NCBI GenBank assembly: GCA_019359545.1
Contig: JAHHHB010000070.1
Coordinates: 1 to 37,717, forward strand
Direction of reading: 5' to 3'
DNA from: Desmonostoc geniculatum HA4340-LM1
Lineage (GTDB): Bacteria; Cyanobacteriota; Cyanobacteriia; Cyanobacteriales; Nostocaceae
Length of the DNA stretch: 37,717 nt
Shown here: one piece after another, positions 8,154-17,400 of the stretch
Numbering within the stretch: position 1 is the stretch's first letter
Layout of the letters: each line of letters begins with the position of its first letter
Translations under genes and position numbers: made by a program
Notes under the pieces: model-generated
Database searches by the model: none
What the model saw: the letters and a program-made list of their open reading frames with translations, nothing else
Told to the model about the DNA's origin: nothing

Positions 8154-8478
8154 GTGGAGGAAATCGAATATCTGCACTGAATTGTTCGATATTGGCACTG
8201 CGACAAATTGGTAAAACGTATTCTAAATTTTCGTGGGGGCGGGGAATAATATGATGAGAAAGCACCTCACCACCGTTTACATGCAGCGGTGCTTTCAGCC
8301 CTGCCGTTATCGCCACATTCACATCGCCGACAACCCCACGAATTAACACAGTAATTCGTCCCAAATCAGTATTTTCATAGCCAACAAGGGTAACACGGGC
8401 AGCTTTACACATGGCATCTCCCGCTTCCACTGCTGTGGGAACGCCGTAAACTTCAATCATGCCTAGTGCCAATGTCAC
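8140..8478 (-). CDS. ccmK: Carboxysome shell protein, CcmK paralogue
   Basis: A single BMC domain spans most of the 112 residues: TLALGMIEVYGVPTAVEAGD, KAARVTLVGYE, then HIIPRPHENLEYVLPI, a hallmark of CcmK hexamer proteins that tile beta-carboxysome facets. The pore-loop region reads ENTDLGRIT instead of the common KIGSGR, so pore properties probably differ from CcmK1/2. GTG 8478 is chosen because GGAG lies nine bases upstream. The frame is open to an ATG at 8499 that falls in AATTCAAA repeats. The gene is alone, away from a ccm operon, like the satellite paralogues of heterocystous species. I cannot tell CcmK3, K4, K5 or K6 apart by eye. The last codons come from a repeat element. Confidence 0.85.
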   Translation of the reverse strand: MTLALGMIEVYGVPTAVEAGDAMCKAARVTLVGYENTDLGRITVLIRGVVGDVNVAITAGLKAPLHVNGGEVLSHHIIPRPHENLEYVLPICRSANIEQFSADIRFPPPLSV

Positions 8479-8528
8479 GTCGCTTCGCTCCGAATTCAAA
8501 ATTCAAAATTCAAAATTCAAAATTAAAT

Positions 8529-8620
8529 AGGACTTACGCAAGAAACCTCTCAAACTCCTATTCCTCCGCGTCCTCTGCGTCCTCTGTGGTTTGATTTCCG
8601 TTACCTGCGCGTAAGTCCTG
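8529..8620. repeat. MITE-like element with AGGACTTACGC ends
   Basis: AGGACTTACGC at 8529-8539 is mirrored by GCGTAAGTCCT ending at 8619. The 91-bp interior holds TCCTCTGCGTCCTCTG tandem units and no reading frame. A short AATTCAAA tandem array (about 8500-8524) lies between it and ccmK. Confidence 0.75.
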
Positions 8621-8744
8621 TTAAAGATACCCATAAATCAATTTAGGAGGCAGTGCGGTCTTGGGGTCTCCCCAAGTAGAGCAACTGCCGTGGGCTTGTA
8701 TCCTTTTTGTTTTTGGTCATGGTTGTACCAGAATTGAGGTTTTG

Positions 8745-8772
8745 GTAGGGGCGTACAGCTGTACGCCCCTAC
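8745..8772. repeat. Perfect 28-bp palindrome, family 1 copy A
   Basis: Left arm GTAGGGGCGTACAG is followed directly by its exact reverse complement. The palindrome shares the outer GTAGGG/CCCTAC and the central ACAGCTGT with the one at 35672-35699 but differs in the four bases between, with matching changes on both arms. The rest of the 8621-8931 gap contains no recognisable gene. Confidence 0.85.
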
Positions 8773-8931
8773 AGCGAATTCATTTTGTTGCAAAGATTTT
8801 TGGAAACGGTATAAAGTTAGTTACTAAGCCATATTTTTGATTTAGATAATACGCAATATCTCTAAGTGCATTATTATCCCATGGATTAATTTTTAATCCA
8901 TAAATAATGAACGTTGAATACAAAACTGCTC

Positions 8932-9732
8932 ATGCTGATAACTAAGGTAATTTGGAGTTTTTGCTTGCTGCTTTTATTCCTACTGGGGAGTGGTGAGGCT
9001 ATTGCAGGTGAGTTATCTCAACGCTTAGCTAATTTTCCTCAGTGGGAAAAATTAACCTCCGTGGAACCGGCTTCGGGTGATTTAGTTTACCCTGAATGGA
9101 TGGCTGGTACTTGGGAGGTGAAAAGCACCTTGGTAGATTTGGCTGCACCTTTGGCACCAGATATTGTCACGCCAGGATTTGAAGGTAATCGGCGACAATT
9201 AAATCAACCTGTGAGTTTTCTAGTAAGATTTGTAAAAGAGCAACCACAAAACACTGGGTTAAAAATACTCCCTTGGATAGATAACAAATCACCAATTTTA
9301 GTAGCAGATAGAGCATTTAATAGTTTGAATTTGGCACGGGCTTCTTTAGGAAATGAAGCGGTGTTAGCGGTTAAAGTAGATCCAGATTCACCTAATCGTC
9401 AAATTACATTCTTGCGTAGCAGTCATCAACTAGTTTCCATTGTTACTGCGCGGTCTACAGAAACTACTCCTGATGACAAGTTCATTACTACAGAGGTATT
9501 TCAACAACTATTTAAAGGCAGTTCACGCCCCTATTTAAACTCTGTGGAATCTACTACGGCTTACCACAAACTTTCCACAGATAATCCAACAATTGAAGCA
9601 GATCAAGTTACTGCTGTTTATCTTTCACCGCAAGATCCAAATTATTTTACCGCAGGTTCTCGTCCAGTTGCTCTTTATCGCTATCACCTGGAATTTATCC
9701 CTGCACAAATGCTTACTACTTCAAAGGAGTGA
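8932..9732 (+). CDS. DUF6816-like exported protein
   Basis: From ATG 8932 the protein has 266 residues and begins with a signal peptide (MLITKVIWSFCLLLLFLLGS, then GEAIAG). The mature part includes DLVYPEWMAGTWEVKSTL, which resembles the cyanobacterial and chloroplast-lumen family DUF6816, a lipocalin-like small-ligand fold by appearance. The frame is open to TTG 8914, which would add six residues; ATG 8932 gives a cleaner signal peptide. Function is unknown. An ABC exporter follows after 88 bp, but co-transcription is not shown. Confidence 0.7.
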   Translation: MLITKVIWSFCLLLLFLLGSGEAIAGELSQRLANFPQWEKLTSVEPASGDLVYPEWMAGTWEVKSTLVDLAAPLAPDIVTPGFEGNRRQLNQPVSFLVRFVKEQPQNTGLKILPWIDNKSPILVADRAFNSLNLARASLGNEAVLAVKVDPDSPNRQITFLRSSHQLVSIVTARSTETTPDDKFITTEVFQQLFKGSSRPYLNSVESTTAYHKLSTDNPTIEADQVTAVYLSPQDPNYFTAGSRPVALYRYHLEFIPAQMLTTSKE

Positions 9733-9820
9733 TTTCAACTTTTAGCCCTTGACTATTTTGTAGTATATCTGTAGTATAAAGGTTCCAAGTTAACGATCGC
9801 GCTCTTGGAAGGTGTGCATC

Positions 9821-11641
9821 ATGGCGACATTTCGAGATATTGTCAGTTACTACCGCGCTGACTGGAAGCTGAGTTTTTTCAGTATTGCAGCATCTAGCAT
9901 TTACGAAATTATTGATTTAGTTGTACCTTATGCGATTGGGCAGATTTTAAATGTTTTGTCTAATCAACCCTTGGATAAACCACTTGAAAGTGCGATCGCA
10001 ACTTTTTCTGACATTATCAATTACCCAGTGAATAAATCTCTATCTTTGAGTATATTACTGGGTTTAATTTTTGTTGTCACTGTAGTGAGAGCGCCTACAC
10101 AAGCTTGGTTAACAGTTTGGTTTCATTGGGCTATTGCTTTAAGGCGGCGTCGATATAAAAGCCAAGCAGCCATAGAAAAAATTCTCACTTTGCCACTGGA
10201 ATTTTATGATGAAAATAATCCGGGGCGGATTGCTGGACGCATAGCTAGAGGTATTGGAAACCATACTTTCTCGTATCCGGAAATTGCCGGACAGTTGATT
10301 CCTAAACTATTTCGTGTGCTGGGAATTTTTGTGTTTATTTTGGTAATTGAATGGCGAATTGCGGTTTTGTATTTAATTTCTTTTGTGGTTATTCTTGGCT
10401 TGACATTGAAGGATTTACAGTGGCTGATTTGGCACGAAACTCTTCTGGATAAATATATGGAAGATACTGAAAGCCGCACTTCCGAATTGATCACTAATAT
10501 CAAAACCGTGAAAGCATTTGCTACAGAAGCTAACGAACTGAAGCGGCAAAATCAGAGATTGGATCGTGAGCTAACGGTAGTTATCGCTCGCATCCACAGA
10601 GGTTATGTTAAACTATCTACTTGGCAAAGAAGCGTAATTCAGTTTTGTGTATTTGCAATTTTGGGATTAACCTTAGCAGCAACAGTAGACGGGAGAATTT
10701 CTCTTGGTCACTTTATCATGATCTTAACTCTTTCTAGCATGGCTTATGCTGAGCTAGAACCTATTAGTGCTTTAGCAGAAACTTTTGCCCGTCGTTATTC
10801 TGCTATGGTGCGATTTCACGAATTTCTTCAAGAACCAACTGCATCTGATTCTGCTGGTCTTTTAGAAGAGAGTAATCACACAGAATCACCTTATAAATTT
10901 AGTGGAAAAGTTGAGTTTTCCCATGTAAGTTTTGGATACAATGCCAACCGCAAAGTTTTGCAAGATATTAACTTGTTGATTCAGCCATATCAAACAGTAG
11001 CATTAGTGGGGCGTTCTGGTTCGGGAAAGTCTACCTTAGTGAAATTGCTGTTGCGATATTTTGAACCACAATCAGGTCAAATTCTCATTGATGGTCAAGA
11101 TATTCGCACCTTAGATGTGGGTAAATATAGACGAAGATTAGCGATCGTTCATCAAGAAGTAGACGTTTTTAACGGTACCATATTGGATAACCTCACCTAC
11201 GGTAGGCCAGATGCGAGCTTGGAGGACGTTCAAGAAGCCTGTAGAATTGCCAGAGTCGATGAAGTAGTGCAGCACTTACCCCAAGGTTATTACACCGTTG
11301 TCGGGGAACGAGGCGTTCGGTTATCTGGAGGACAAAGACAACGTTTGGGAATTGCCAGGGCGTTGTTAGTGAAACCAGACGTGCTGGTTTTTGACGAAGC
11401 CACCTCTAGCTTAGATTATGAGTCGGAACGTTCAATTCAGCTAGCAATGCGATCGATTCAGGGTACTTGCACCACTATTGTCATTGCCCACCGTCTGAGT
11501 ACAGTCAGGGAAGCAGATAAGATTGTAGTGCTAGATCAAGGAAGGATTGTAGAAGTAGGTAGCCACGATGAACTTTTACGTCACGAGGGTATTTATCGCC
11601 GCTTACACTCCCTCCAAGAAACTGGAGAACTTTTAAGTTAA
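9821..11641 (+). CDS. ABC exporter, fused membrane and ATPase domains
   Basis: The 606-residue protein is a half-transporter of the MsbA/LmrA type: six predicted membrane helices in residues 1-330, then a nucleotide-binding domain with VGRSGSGKSTLVKL (Walker A), LSGGQRQRLGIARA (signature), VLVFDEATSSLD (Walker B) and IVIAHRLSTV (H-loop). It should homodimerise in the plasma membrane and export a lipid, peptide or drug. The substrate cannot be read from sequence. ATG 9821 is chosen because GGAAGG lies about eight bases upstream; a GTG at 9812 is possible. A hairpin-rich element follows the gene. Confidence 0.9.
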   Translation: MATFRDIVSYYRADWKLSFFSIAASSIYEIIDLVVPYAIGQILNVLSNQPLDKPLESAIATFSDIINYPVNKSLSLSILLGLIFVVTVVRAPTQAWLTVWFHWAIALRRRRYKSQAAIEKILTLPLEFYDENNPGRIAGRIARGIGNHTFSYPEIAGQLIPKLFRVLGIFVFILVIEWRIAVLYLISFVVILGLTLKDLQWLIWHETLLDKYMEDTESRTSELITNIKTVKAFATEANELKRQNQRLDRELTVVIARIHRGYVKLSTWQRSVIQFCVFAILGLTLAATVDGRISLGHFIMILTLSSMAYAELEPISALAETFARRYSAMVRFHEFLQEPTASDSAGLLEESNHTESPYKFSGKVEFSHVSFGYNANRKVLQDINLLIQPYQTVALVGRSGSGKSTLVKLLLRYFEPQSGQILIDGQDIRTLDVGKYRRRLAIVHQEVDVFNGTILDNLTYGRPDASLEDVQEACRIARVDEVVQHLPQGYYTVVGERGVRLSGGQRQRLGIARALLVKPDVLVFDEATSSLDYESERSIQLAMRSIQGTCTTIVIAHRLSTVREADKIVVLDQGRIVEVGSHDELLRHEGIYRRLHSLQETGELLS

Positions 11642-11653
11642 GCGAAATATAAC

Positions 11654-11771
11654 TGGCGATTAGAAATCGCGGTTTATCTTGCACACAAACTAAGTCCGCG
11701 TAAGCGGACTCTAGGAATTTGAAACCCACGTAGGTGGAGAGAAATCTGAGCAGAGGAAACCTCTGCTCAGA
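11654..11771. repeat. Hairpin-rich intergenic element after the ABC exporter
   Basis: The element starts with GGCGATTAGAAATCGC and then has hairpins AGTCCGC/GCGGACT (11693-11710), CCAC/GGTGG near 11727-11738, and a perfect 12-bp stem TCTGAGCAGAGG with loop AAA at 11745-11771. This order is typical of a dispersed Nostocales element. The expected mirror end is missing, so the copy looks truncated. The last hairpin could end transcription of the exporter, although no T-run follows it. Confidence 0.65.
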
Positions 11772-11837
11772 ACTTCGGAGTTTCGTCTGTAATAGCTGCG
11801 AAGTCTATTCGCCAGGGCTAATAGCAATTCTTTGTGA

Positions 11838-12149
11838 GGCTGCGCCAAATTTTCTTTACTTATTATTATCAACTTAATTTACTTTTGGTTACAAAGCCCA
11901 GAATTAGCGATCGCACGAGTACGCAGACGTGTAGAAAGTGGCGGTCACAATATCCCAGAAGATGCTATTCGCCGTCGCTATGAACGAGGCCGCAGGAACC
12001 TAATTAACTTATATTTACCTGTGTGTGATACTTGGATCGTTTATGATAATTCTGGGTCTAAACCTATATTAGTGGCTGCATCAGATATCAATCAGGAAGC
12101 AATTATCTATGAACCCCAAATCTGGAATCGAATTACAGCCAGGGAATAA
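11838..12149 (+). pseudogene. Remnant of a zeta-toxin-like P-loop ATPase
   Basis: An open frame without a start encodes INLIYFWLQSPELAIARV, then GGHNIPEDAIRRRYERGRRN and VCDTWIVYDNSGSKP. That is the C-terminal half of the zeta-toxin/predicted ATPase family, including the conserved GGHxxP...RRYxRG segment. The N-terminal half with the Walker A motif is absent: a TGA lies just upstream at 11835 and no P-loop appears in any nearby frame. It therefore looks truncated at the 5' end, possibly by the element before it. The 3' end overlaps the next small gene by 41 bp, as in intact pairs. Confidence 0.7.
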
Positions 12150-12336
12150 ACCGCAAATTCCCTTAACAGAAATCCATCAAAAAATTGATGCTGGTGTCAA
12201 AGCTGCTATTGCTAAAGCTATTGAAAGACACCGCCGTTTAGGAGAATCTATTAGCATTTGGCAAGACGGTAAAGTTGTGACATTAACCGCCGATCAAATT
12301 CCTCCTCTTAATTTAACTGTTAGTGATGGTGAATGA
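12109..12336 (+). CDS. Small companion protein of zeta-like ATPase, 75 aa
   Basis: The ATG lies inside the end of the ATPase remnant. The 75-residue product has a helical core, KIDAGVKAAIAKAIERHRRL, followed by GESISIWQDGKVVTLTADQI. I recall the same small protein occurring beside zeta-toxin-like ATPases in other cyanobacteria, so it may be the antitoxin or a regulator. That role is inferred from neighbourhood. It appears intact although its partner is truncated. Confidence 0.6.
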   Translation: MNPKSGIELQPGNKPQIPLTEIHQKIDAGVKAAIAKAIERHRRLGESISIWQDGKVVTLTADQIPPLNLTVSDGE

Positions 12337-12480
12337 CACTTAAACCCTATATACAGTAGAACCTTTGCCAATTTACAAGGTTTAAAAATGGGGTTGAACA
12401 GAGTGAATACGACTTAAATCGACATCAATGTGAGCGCAATACCTAGCCAGTTTCTCATGCTTCATATCCAGTAAACTGTT

Positions 12481-13089
12481 CTAGTTACCCAAATGGGAAT
12501 TACATTGTTGGGGTTGTTTGTAGGCGCGAGATAAAATTTCTTCAGCAGTAATTCCCAGCCTTTTAGCTGCTGAAATAGCAAGAAGATTAGCGTGAGCGTC
12601 TTTGCACTGTTCTACAGCATCTGCGAGCTTAGTTAGTAATGATACTTCATCTTCTTGGATAATGCGATCGCTCTGAGCCTTAGATAAATTCTCTTGTGCT
12701 TGAGCATATCTCTTTTCTGGAGAATCAAATTGCATCACAACACCCATCACAGCTTCTTGATTAGTAGTTCCATTACCACCGGGAGTCAATCTCACAATAC
12801 CAAAAGCACAAATCCCACCACAATTAGGATAAGTAAGAGTGTTGTAACCAGAATTGTTAAATTGAACAATACCTGTTTGTTGCGGAGTTATATTCGATGT
12901 TGTTGAAGTAGATATTTCGGAAGTAGATGTTTCGGAATTGGATGCTGCTGAAACTTGAGAATTATCAGCAGGATTTGAATTGCCATTTGTAGAATCGCCG
13001 CCAACACTACCAGCCCAAGAGAGTTGAGGAGAAATGTATGATACAAAAATATTAAACAGAATTGCAAAACCAAAGCAATAACGGGACAT
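12481..13089 (-). CDS. Secreted hypothetical protein, Ser/Thr-rich
   Basis: The 202 residues start with a signal peptide (MSRYCFGFAILFNIFVSYIS), followed by a low-complexity Ser/Thr/Asn linker (about 30-65), a short Gly/Cys segment (YPNCGGICAFGIVRLTPGG) and a helical C-terminal half with many Gln/Glu/Ala and two Cys. I do not recognise the family, although YPNCGGICAFG resembles small cyanobacterial secreted proteins. An ATG nine bases further upstream (13098) is an alternative start. It lies downstream of the lectin-CHAP gene on the same strand, but a terminator separates them. Confidence 0.6.
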   Translation of the reverse strand: MSRYCFGFAILFNIFVSYISPQLSWAGSVGGDSTNGNSNPADNSQVSAASNSETSTSEISTSTTSNITPQQTGIVQFNNSGYNTLTYPNCGGICAFGIVRLTPGGNGTTNQEAVMGVVMQFDSPEKRYAQAQENLSKAQSDRIIQEDEVSLLTKLADAVEQCKDAHANLLAISAAKRLGITAEEILSRAYKQPQQCNSHLGN

Positions 13090-13119
13090 ATACACCATCC
13101 CAAAAATACGATAATTGGA

Positions 13120-13147
13120 GTAAAAACCCCGCTTTATTTAGCGGGGT
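13120..13147 (-). terminator. Rho-independent terminator after the lectin-CHAP gene
   Basis: On the minus strand ACCCCGCT/AGCGGGGT form a perfect 8-bp stem with loop AAATAA, followed by TTTTT. It lies downstream of the lectin-CHAP gene and just upstream of the next minus-strand gene. Confidence 0.85.
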
Positions 13148-13246
13148 AAATAAATTAAGCTGTGTAGGTTGGGTTGAGGAACGAAACCCAACATTAACGG
13201 TTAATTGTTGTGTTAAATGAAGCTAAACCCAAGATATGGTAATTAT

Positions 13247-14146
13247 TTAGCGCACCCAGAAGGAAATATCATTCCGACCATAAACCGAAGTGCTAAAGGT
13301 GTAAACCGTGACGTTATTACAACCAGCTTCAGCAGGCTGGCTTACACCAGGTTGGTTAGCACCACGTACCGCAATTCTTCCATCTGAGAATACTTGTTCA
13401 ACAATACCCACATGGCCATAAGCACCGTTGGAACCTGGGAAAGAACGCTCCATTACTACAACTGCACCATTTTGCGGACTGTTAATACGGCGAAAACGAT
13501 TTTGTGGTAATACATTGGTATCCCAATCGCCAGCATCTGCTGGATAAGAGAAATTTCCAAAACGCTGCGATACGTAAGCTGTACATTGGCAGTTTTTACC
13601 AACAGTAGCTGGTGGAGGTGTAGAACCACCCACAACATTAAATTGCTGATTAGGATTACCAGTCCCACAATCCCAGACAATAAAGTTATTTGGAGAAACA
13701 ACTCTAGAGGTAGAATCAGCACACCGACCAGTTGCAACATTTTTAAGATGCGTTGAGCCACCTAAATTGATTTGCTGCCAGTTTTGATCTCTATCATTCG
13801 GATTACATGGCCACACATTAATAGGCGCACCGTTGTAATTGTATCCGTTGTTTAAACAGAGGTTTGTACCTTCTACTTGATACAGATTTCCACCGTGATT
13901 ACCACGCAGCTCATTAAATCTTTGTTCTCTATCGCTTGGATTGTATTGAAGCATGAAAGCTCTGGGATAGCCATCAAACTTATACTGTGCATTACTACCA
14001 AGCCAAACATTGATTGCTTTATTGCTACCATCCTTGAGAACGAAGCTAACAGCATTGGCAGCAGTAGCACTCAAAAAGAGAGTACTAAATGTTACAGCAA
14101 TTCCGGCGATCGCTTTTAAACTCGCACGATTTTTCAATATTTTCAT
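13247..14146 (-). CDS. Secreted ricin-type lectin plus CHAP amidase
   Basis: The 299-residue protein has a signal peptide (MKILKNRASLKAIAGIAVTF, then cleavage near ATAANA). A ricin-B-type beta-trefoil with QxW-like repeats (DREQRF, DRDQNWQQI, NPNQQFNV) covers about residues 35-172. A short Pro linker leads to a C-terminal CHAP domain. CHAP shows CQCTAYVSQRFG with the likely catalytic Cys at 188 and GHVGIVEQV with His 245. CHAP enzymes cleave peptidoglycan peptides, and the lectin would target glycans, so cell-wall remodelling or killing of competitors is plausible. The start at 14146 is preferred over the ATG at 14206, which adds 20 residues before the signal. Confidence 0.85.
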   Translation of the reverse strand: MKILKNRASLKAIAGIAVTFSTLFLSATAANAVSFVLKDGSNKAINVWLGSNAQYKFDGYPRAFMLQYNPSDREQRFNELRGNHGGNLYQVEGTNLCLNNGYNYNGAPINVWPCNPNDRDQNWQQINLGGSTHLKNVATGRCADSTSRVVSPNNFIVWDCGTGNPNQQFNVVGGSTPPPATVGKNCQCTAYVSQRFGNFSYPADAGDWDTNVLPQNRFRRINSPQNGAVVVMERSFPGSNGAYGHVGIVEQVFSDGRIAVRGANQPGVSQPAEAGCNNVTVYTFSTSVYGRNDISFWVR

Positions 14147-14420
14147 ATCCAAGCCACTGGTAATTGAGTTAATAGTTTTTGAGCTTATACATGAATTAAA
14201 ATTCACTACATCTGATTAATTCATGCAGTCATGAAAACGCAACATTATCTTTTCAACTAGTATTTATTAATTGAAACTTTAAGCTCTGATTTAACTTGGT
14301 GCTGCGACTTCCAGTAATTTGATAATCTCGCAATTTGAACAGAATAGCAATTCATAAATATCAGCTATTTCTGTGTAAAAAACTGAAGTAATCAATCTGA
14401 TTTATTCAAGTTTTTCAATT

Positions 14421-14447
14421 AAATTCAGAAAATTCAGAAAATTCAGG
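14421..14447. repeat. Three tandem nonamers upstream of the STAND gene
   Basis: AAATTCAGA occurs twice and AAATTCAGG once in direct tandem, ending 34 bases before the ATG at 14482. It could be a binding site for a regulator or a small slippage-prone array. The rest of the 14147-14481 gap is AT-rich and holds no gene; it should contain divergent promoters for the lectin-CHAP gene and the STAND gene. Confidence 0.7.
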
Positions 14448-14481
14448 CTAAAATATCGAGCAACAATTTATACTGTTGTCT

Positions 14482-17400
14482 ATGACTTCCGAAGAAATAC
14501 TGAGTTATGTCAAATTTGCGGATGAATTGGTAAGTTCAAAAACTGGAAAAGGCTTAAAAGATATCGAAAAAGCGATAATTCAACAAATTTTGGCAGGTAA
14601 ACGACTTAAAGAGATCAGCTTTCCGGGCTATACCAGTGGCACAATACAACAGGAATTCGCTTACAAGTTGTGGAAACTGTTATCGGTAGTAACTGGGCAG
14701 AAAGTTACTATGAAGACACTTCCATTTGTGTTAGAAAAATTACAAAAGCAACAACTAGCAGAACCTAGTCAAACTTTTCATCCTCTCAAGTCAACAGTAA
14801 ATATACATAATCCTTGTAAATCTGGGGTAATAGAAATTAACCAACCCGACATGAATCTGCGTCATGATTGGGGTGAGGCTCCAGATGTGCCAGTTTTCTA
14901 TGGACGTACTGACGAACTAACTACTCTTGAGGAGTGGATTATTACTGATAAGTGCAAATTGGTAGTACTTTTGGGAATGGGGGGAATTGGCAAAACTTCT
15001 CTATCTAGAAAACTAGTAGACAAGCTAATAGAAAGCTCAAATGAATTCCAGTGTATTATTTGGCGAAGTTTGCGGGAATCTCCACCAATAGAAAAAATAC
15101 TGACAGACTCCATCAAGTTTTTGTCTAGTCAACAAATAACCAATTTACCAGACTCTTTAGATGAAAAAATTACTCTACTGATTACTTGCTTGAATTCCTC
15201 GCGCTGTCTGTTAGTACTAGATAATGCCGAATCAATTCTACAAATCGGTAATCAATCAGGACAATATCGAGAAGGTTATCAAGGATATAGTCAATTGTTG
15301 AGTCGAGTAGGTGAGTCACGACATCAAAGTTGTTTATTAATAACCAGTCGTGAAAAACCGATAGAAATTACAACCATAGAAGGCGTAAATAGACCTATTC
15401 GCTCATTACAAGTTGCTGGTTTGCAGAATGTTGCACGACAGATTATTAGAGAAAAAAGTCTCTATGGCTCAGAAGAGGAAATATATAAACTAACAGAAAT
15501 TTATAGTGGAAATCCTTTAGCATTAAATCTAGCTGCTAATGCAATTAAAGATTTATTTGATGGTAATATTACCGAATGTATTTTGGAAGGAACATTTTTA
15601 TTCAATGGAATTATCCAAATGTTAGATGAACAATTTAATCGGTTATCTATTATTCAAAAATCAATTATGTACTGGCTAGCCATTAATCGAGAACCAGTTT
15701 CCATTACAGAATTAAATGAAGATATTATTCCAATATCACCCAATTCAAAAAGAGTAATCCAAAATGCTTTAGAAGATTTGAAACGACGTTCTTTAATTGA
15801 ATCAGTAACTGGATGTTTCACGCTACAAAACTTTGTCATGGAATACATGACGGACAAATTAAGAGAACAAATATGCGAAGAAATTAGAAATGGGCAATTT
15901 GAAAATTTTAATAGTCATCCCCTAATCAAAGCTCTTGCTAAAGACTATGTTAGAGAAACGCAAATGCGTTTGATTCTCAAGCCAGTTGCAAGCAGTCTAA
16001 GCGATGTAGAAACACAACTAATGAAATGTTTAGAAAATGTGCGAAATCAAAATAAATTTAAATCAGGGTATGTAGTAGGAAATATTTTAAATCTACTTTG
16101 TTCTGCAAAAGTTAATTTACATAATTATAATTTTTCTGATTTAACTATTAAGCAAGCTTATCTACAAGGACAAAGCTTACACAATGTAAATTTTACTGGC
16201 GTTGATTTCTCCAAATGCGTTTTTACTGACACCATCAGTATGATTCTATCAGTGGCATTTAGTCCCAATGAAAGTCTTGTAGCAGCCGGCGATGCCAATG
16301 GAAAGGTTTCTTTGTGGCAATTAGCAGAAGCTAAACCAATTCTGATTTTGAAAGGACACCAAGCCTGGGTTCAGTCGATCGCTTTCAGTCCAGATGGTAA
16401 AATGATCGCCAGTGGTAGTGAAGACCAAACAATACGTTTATGGGACAAGCTGACTGGTGAATGTCTTTGGTGTTGTCAGGCACACACAGGACGCGTCAGG
16501 TCAATTACTTTCAGTCCAAATGGTAAAATTATCGCTAGTGGCAGTGATGACCAGACTATAAAGTTATGGGATATTAAGACGAAAGAATGCCTACAAACTT
16601 TACATGGACATCTACGTTGGGTCATGTCTGTTGCCTTCAGTCCAGATGGTAAAACTTTAGCTAGTGGTAGCTATGACAAAACCGTGAAGTTATGGGATGT
16701 CAGCACTGGTAAATCTCTAATAACTTTGCAGGGACATAATGATACTGTCAATTCAGTTGCTTTTAATCCTGAAGGTACGACCATAGTTAGTGGTAGTTGG
16801 GACTGTACTGTGAAGCTGTGGAATATCAGCCAAAGTGAATGTTTAAAAACTTGGCAAGGATACTGTAATAGCATCAAATCCGTAATTTTTAATCCTCAAA
16901 ATACCAGCATAATTAGTTGTAGTCATGACTATACAGTTAGACCTTGGAATATTAGGACTGGTCAGTGCCTGAAAGTCTTACAAAAACACTATGATGAAGC
17001 AAAAACAGCTACCTTAAGTCCAGATGGTCAAATCATAGCTGTGAGTAATTGCGACCAAACAGTGAAGTTATGGAACATTTTTACAACTGAGTGCGTTCTC
17101 ACCCTGCCTAAGCATAGTGATTTAATACGGTTATTTAACTTTAGTTTAGATGGTCAAATTTTGGCTTGTGGTGGTTATAAGGGAGTTGTAAAACTGTGGG
17201 ATATTCGTACAGGAGAATGTCTTAAAACTTTGACAACACACACCGATTTGACAGCCGCTGTTTTCAGTTCAAATAATCACATTTTGGCTACTAGCAATGG
17301 TGAAGGAATAGTCAAATTATGGAATATTCGTACAGGAGAGTGTCTCAAAACTCTGACTGCACACAGCCAGTGGGTTGCGTCACTAGTCTTCAGTCCCGAT

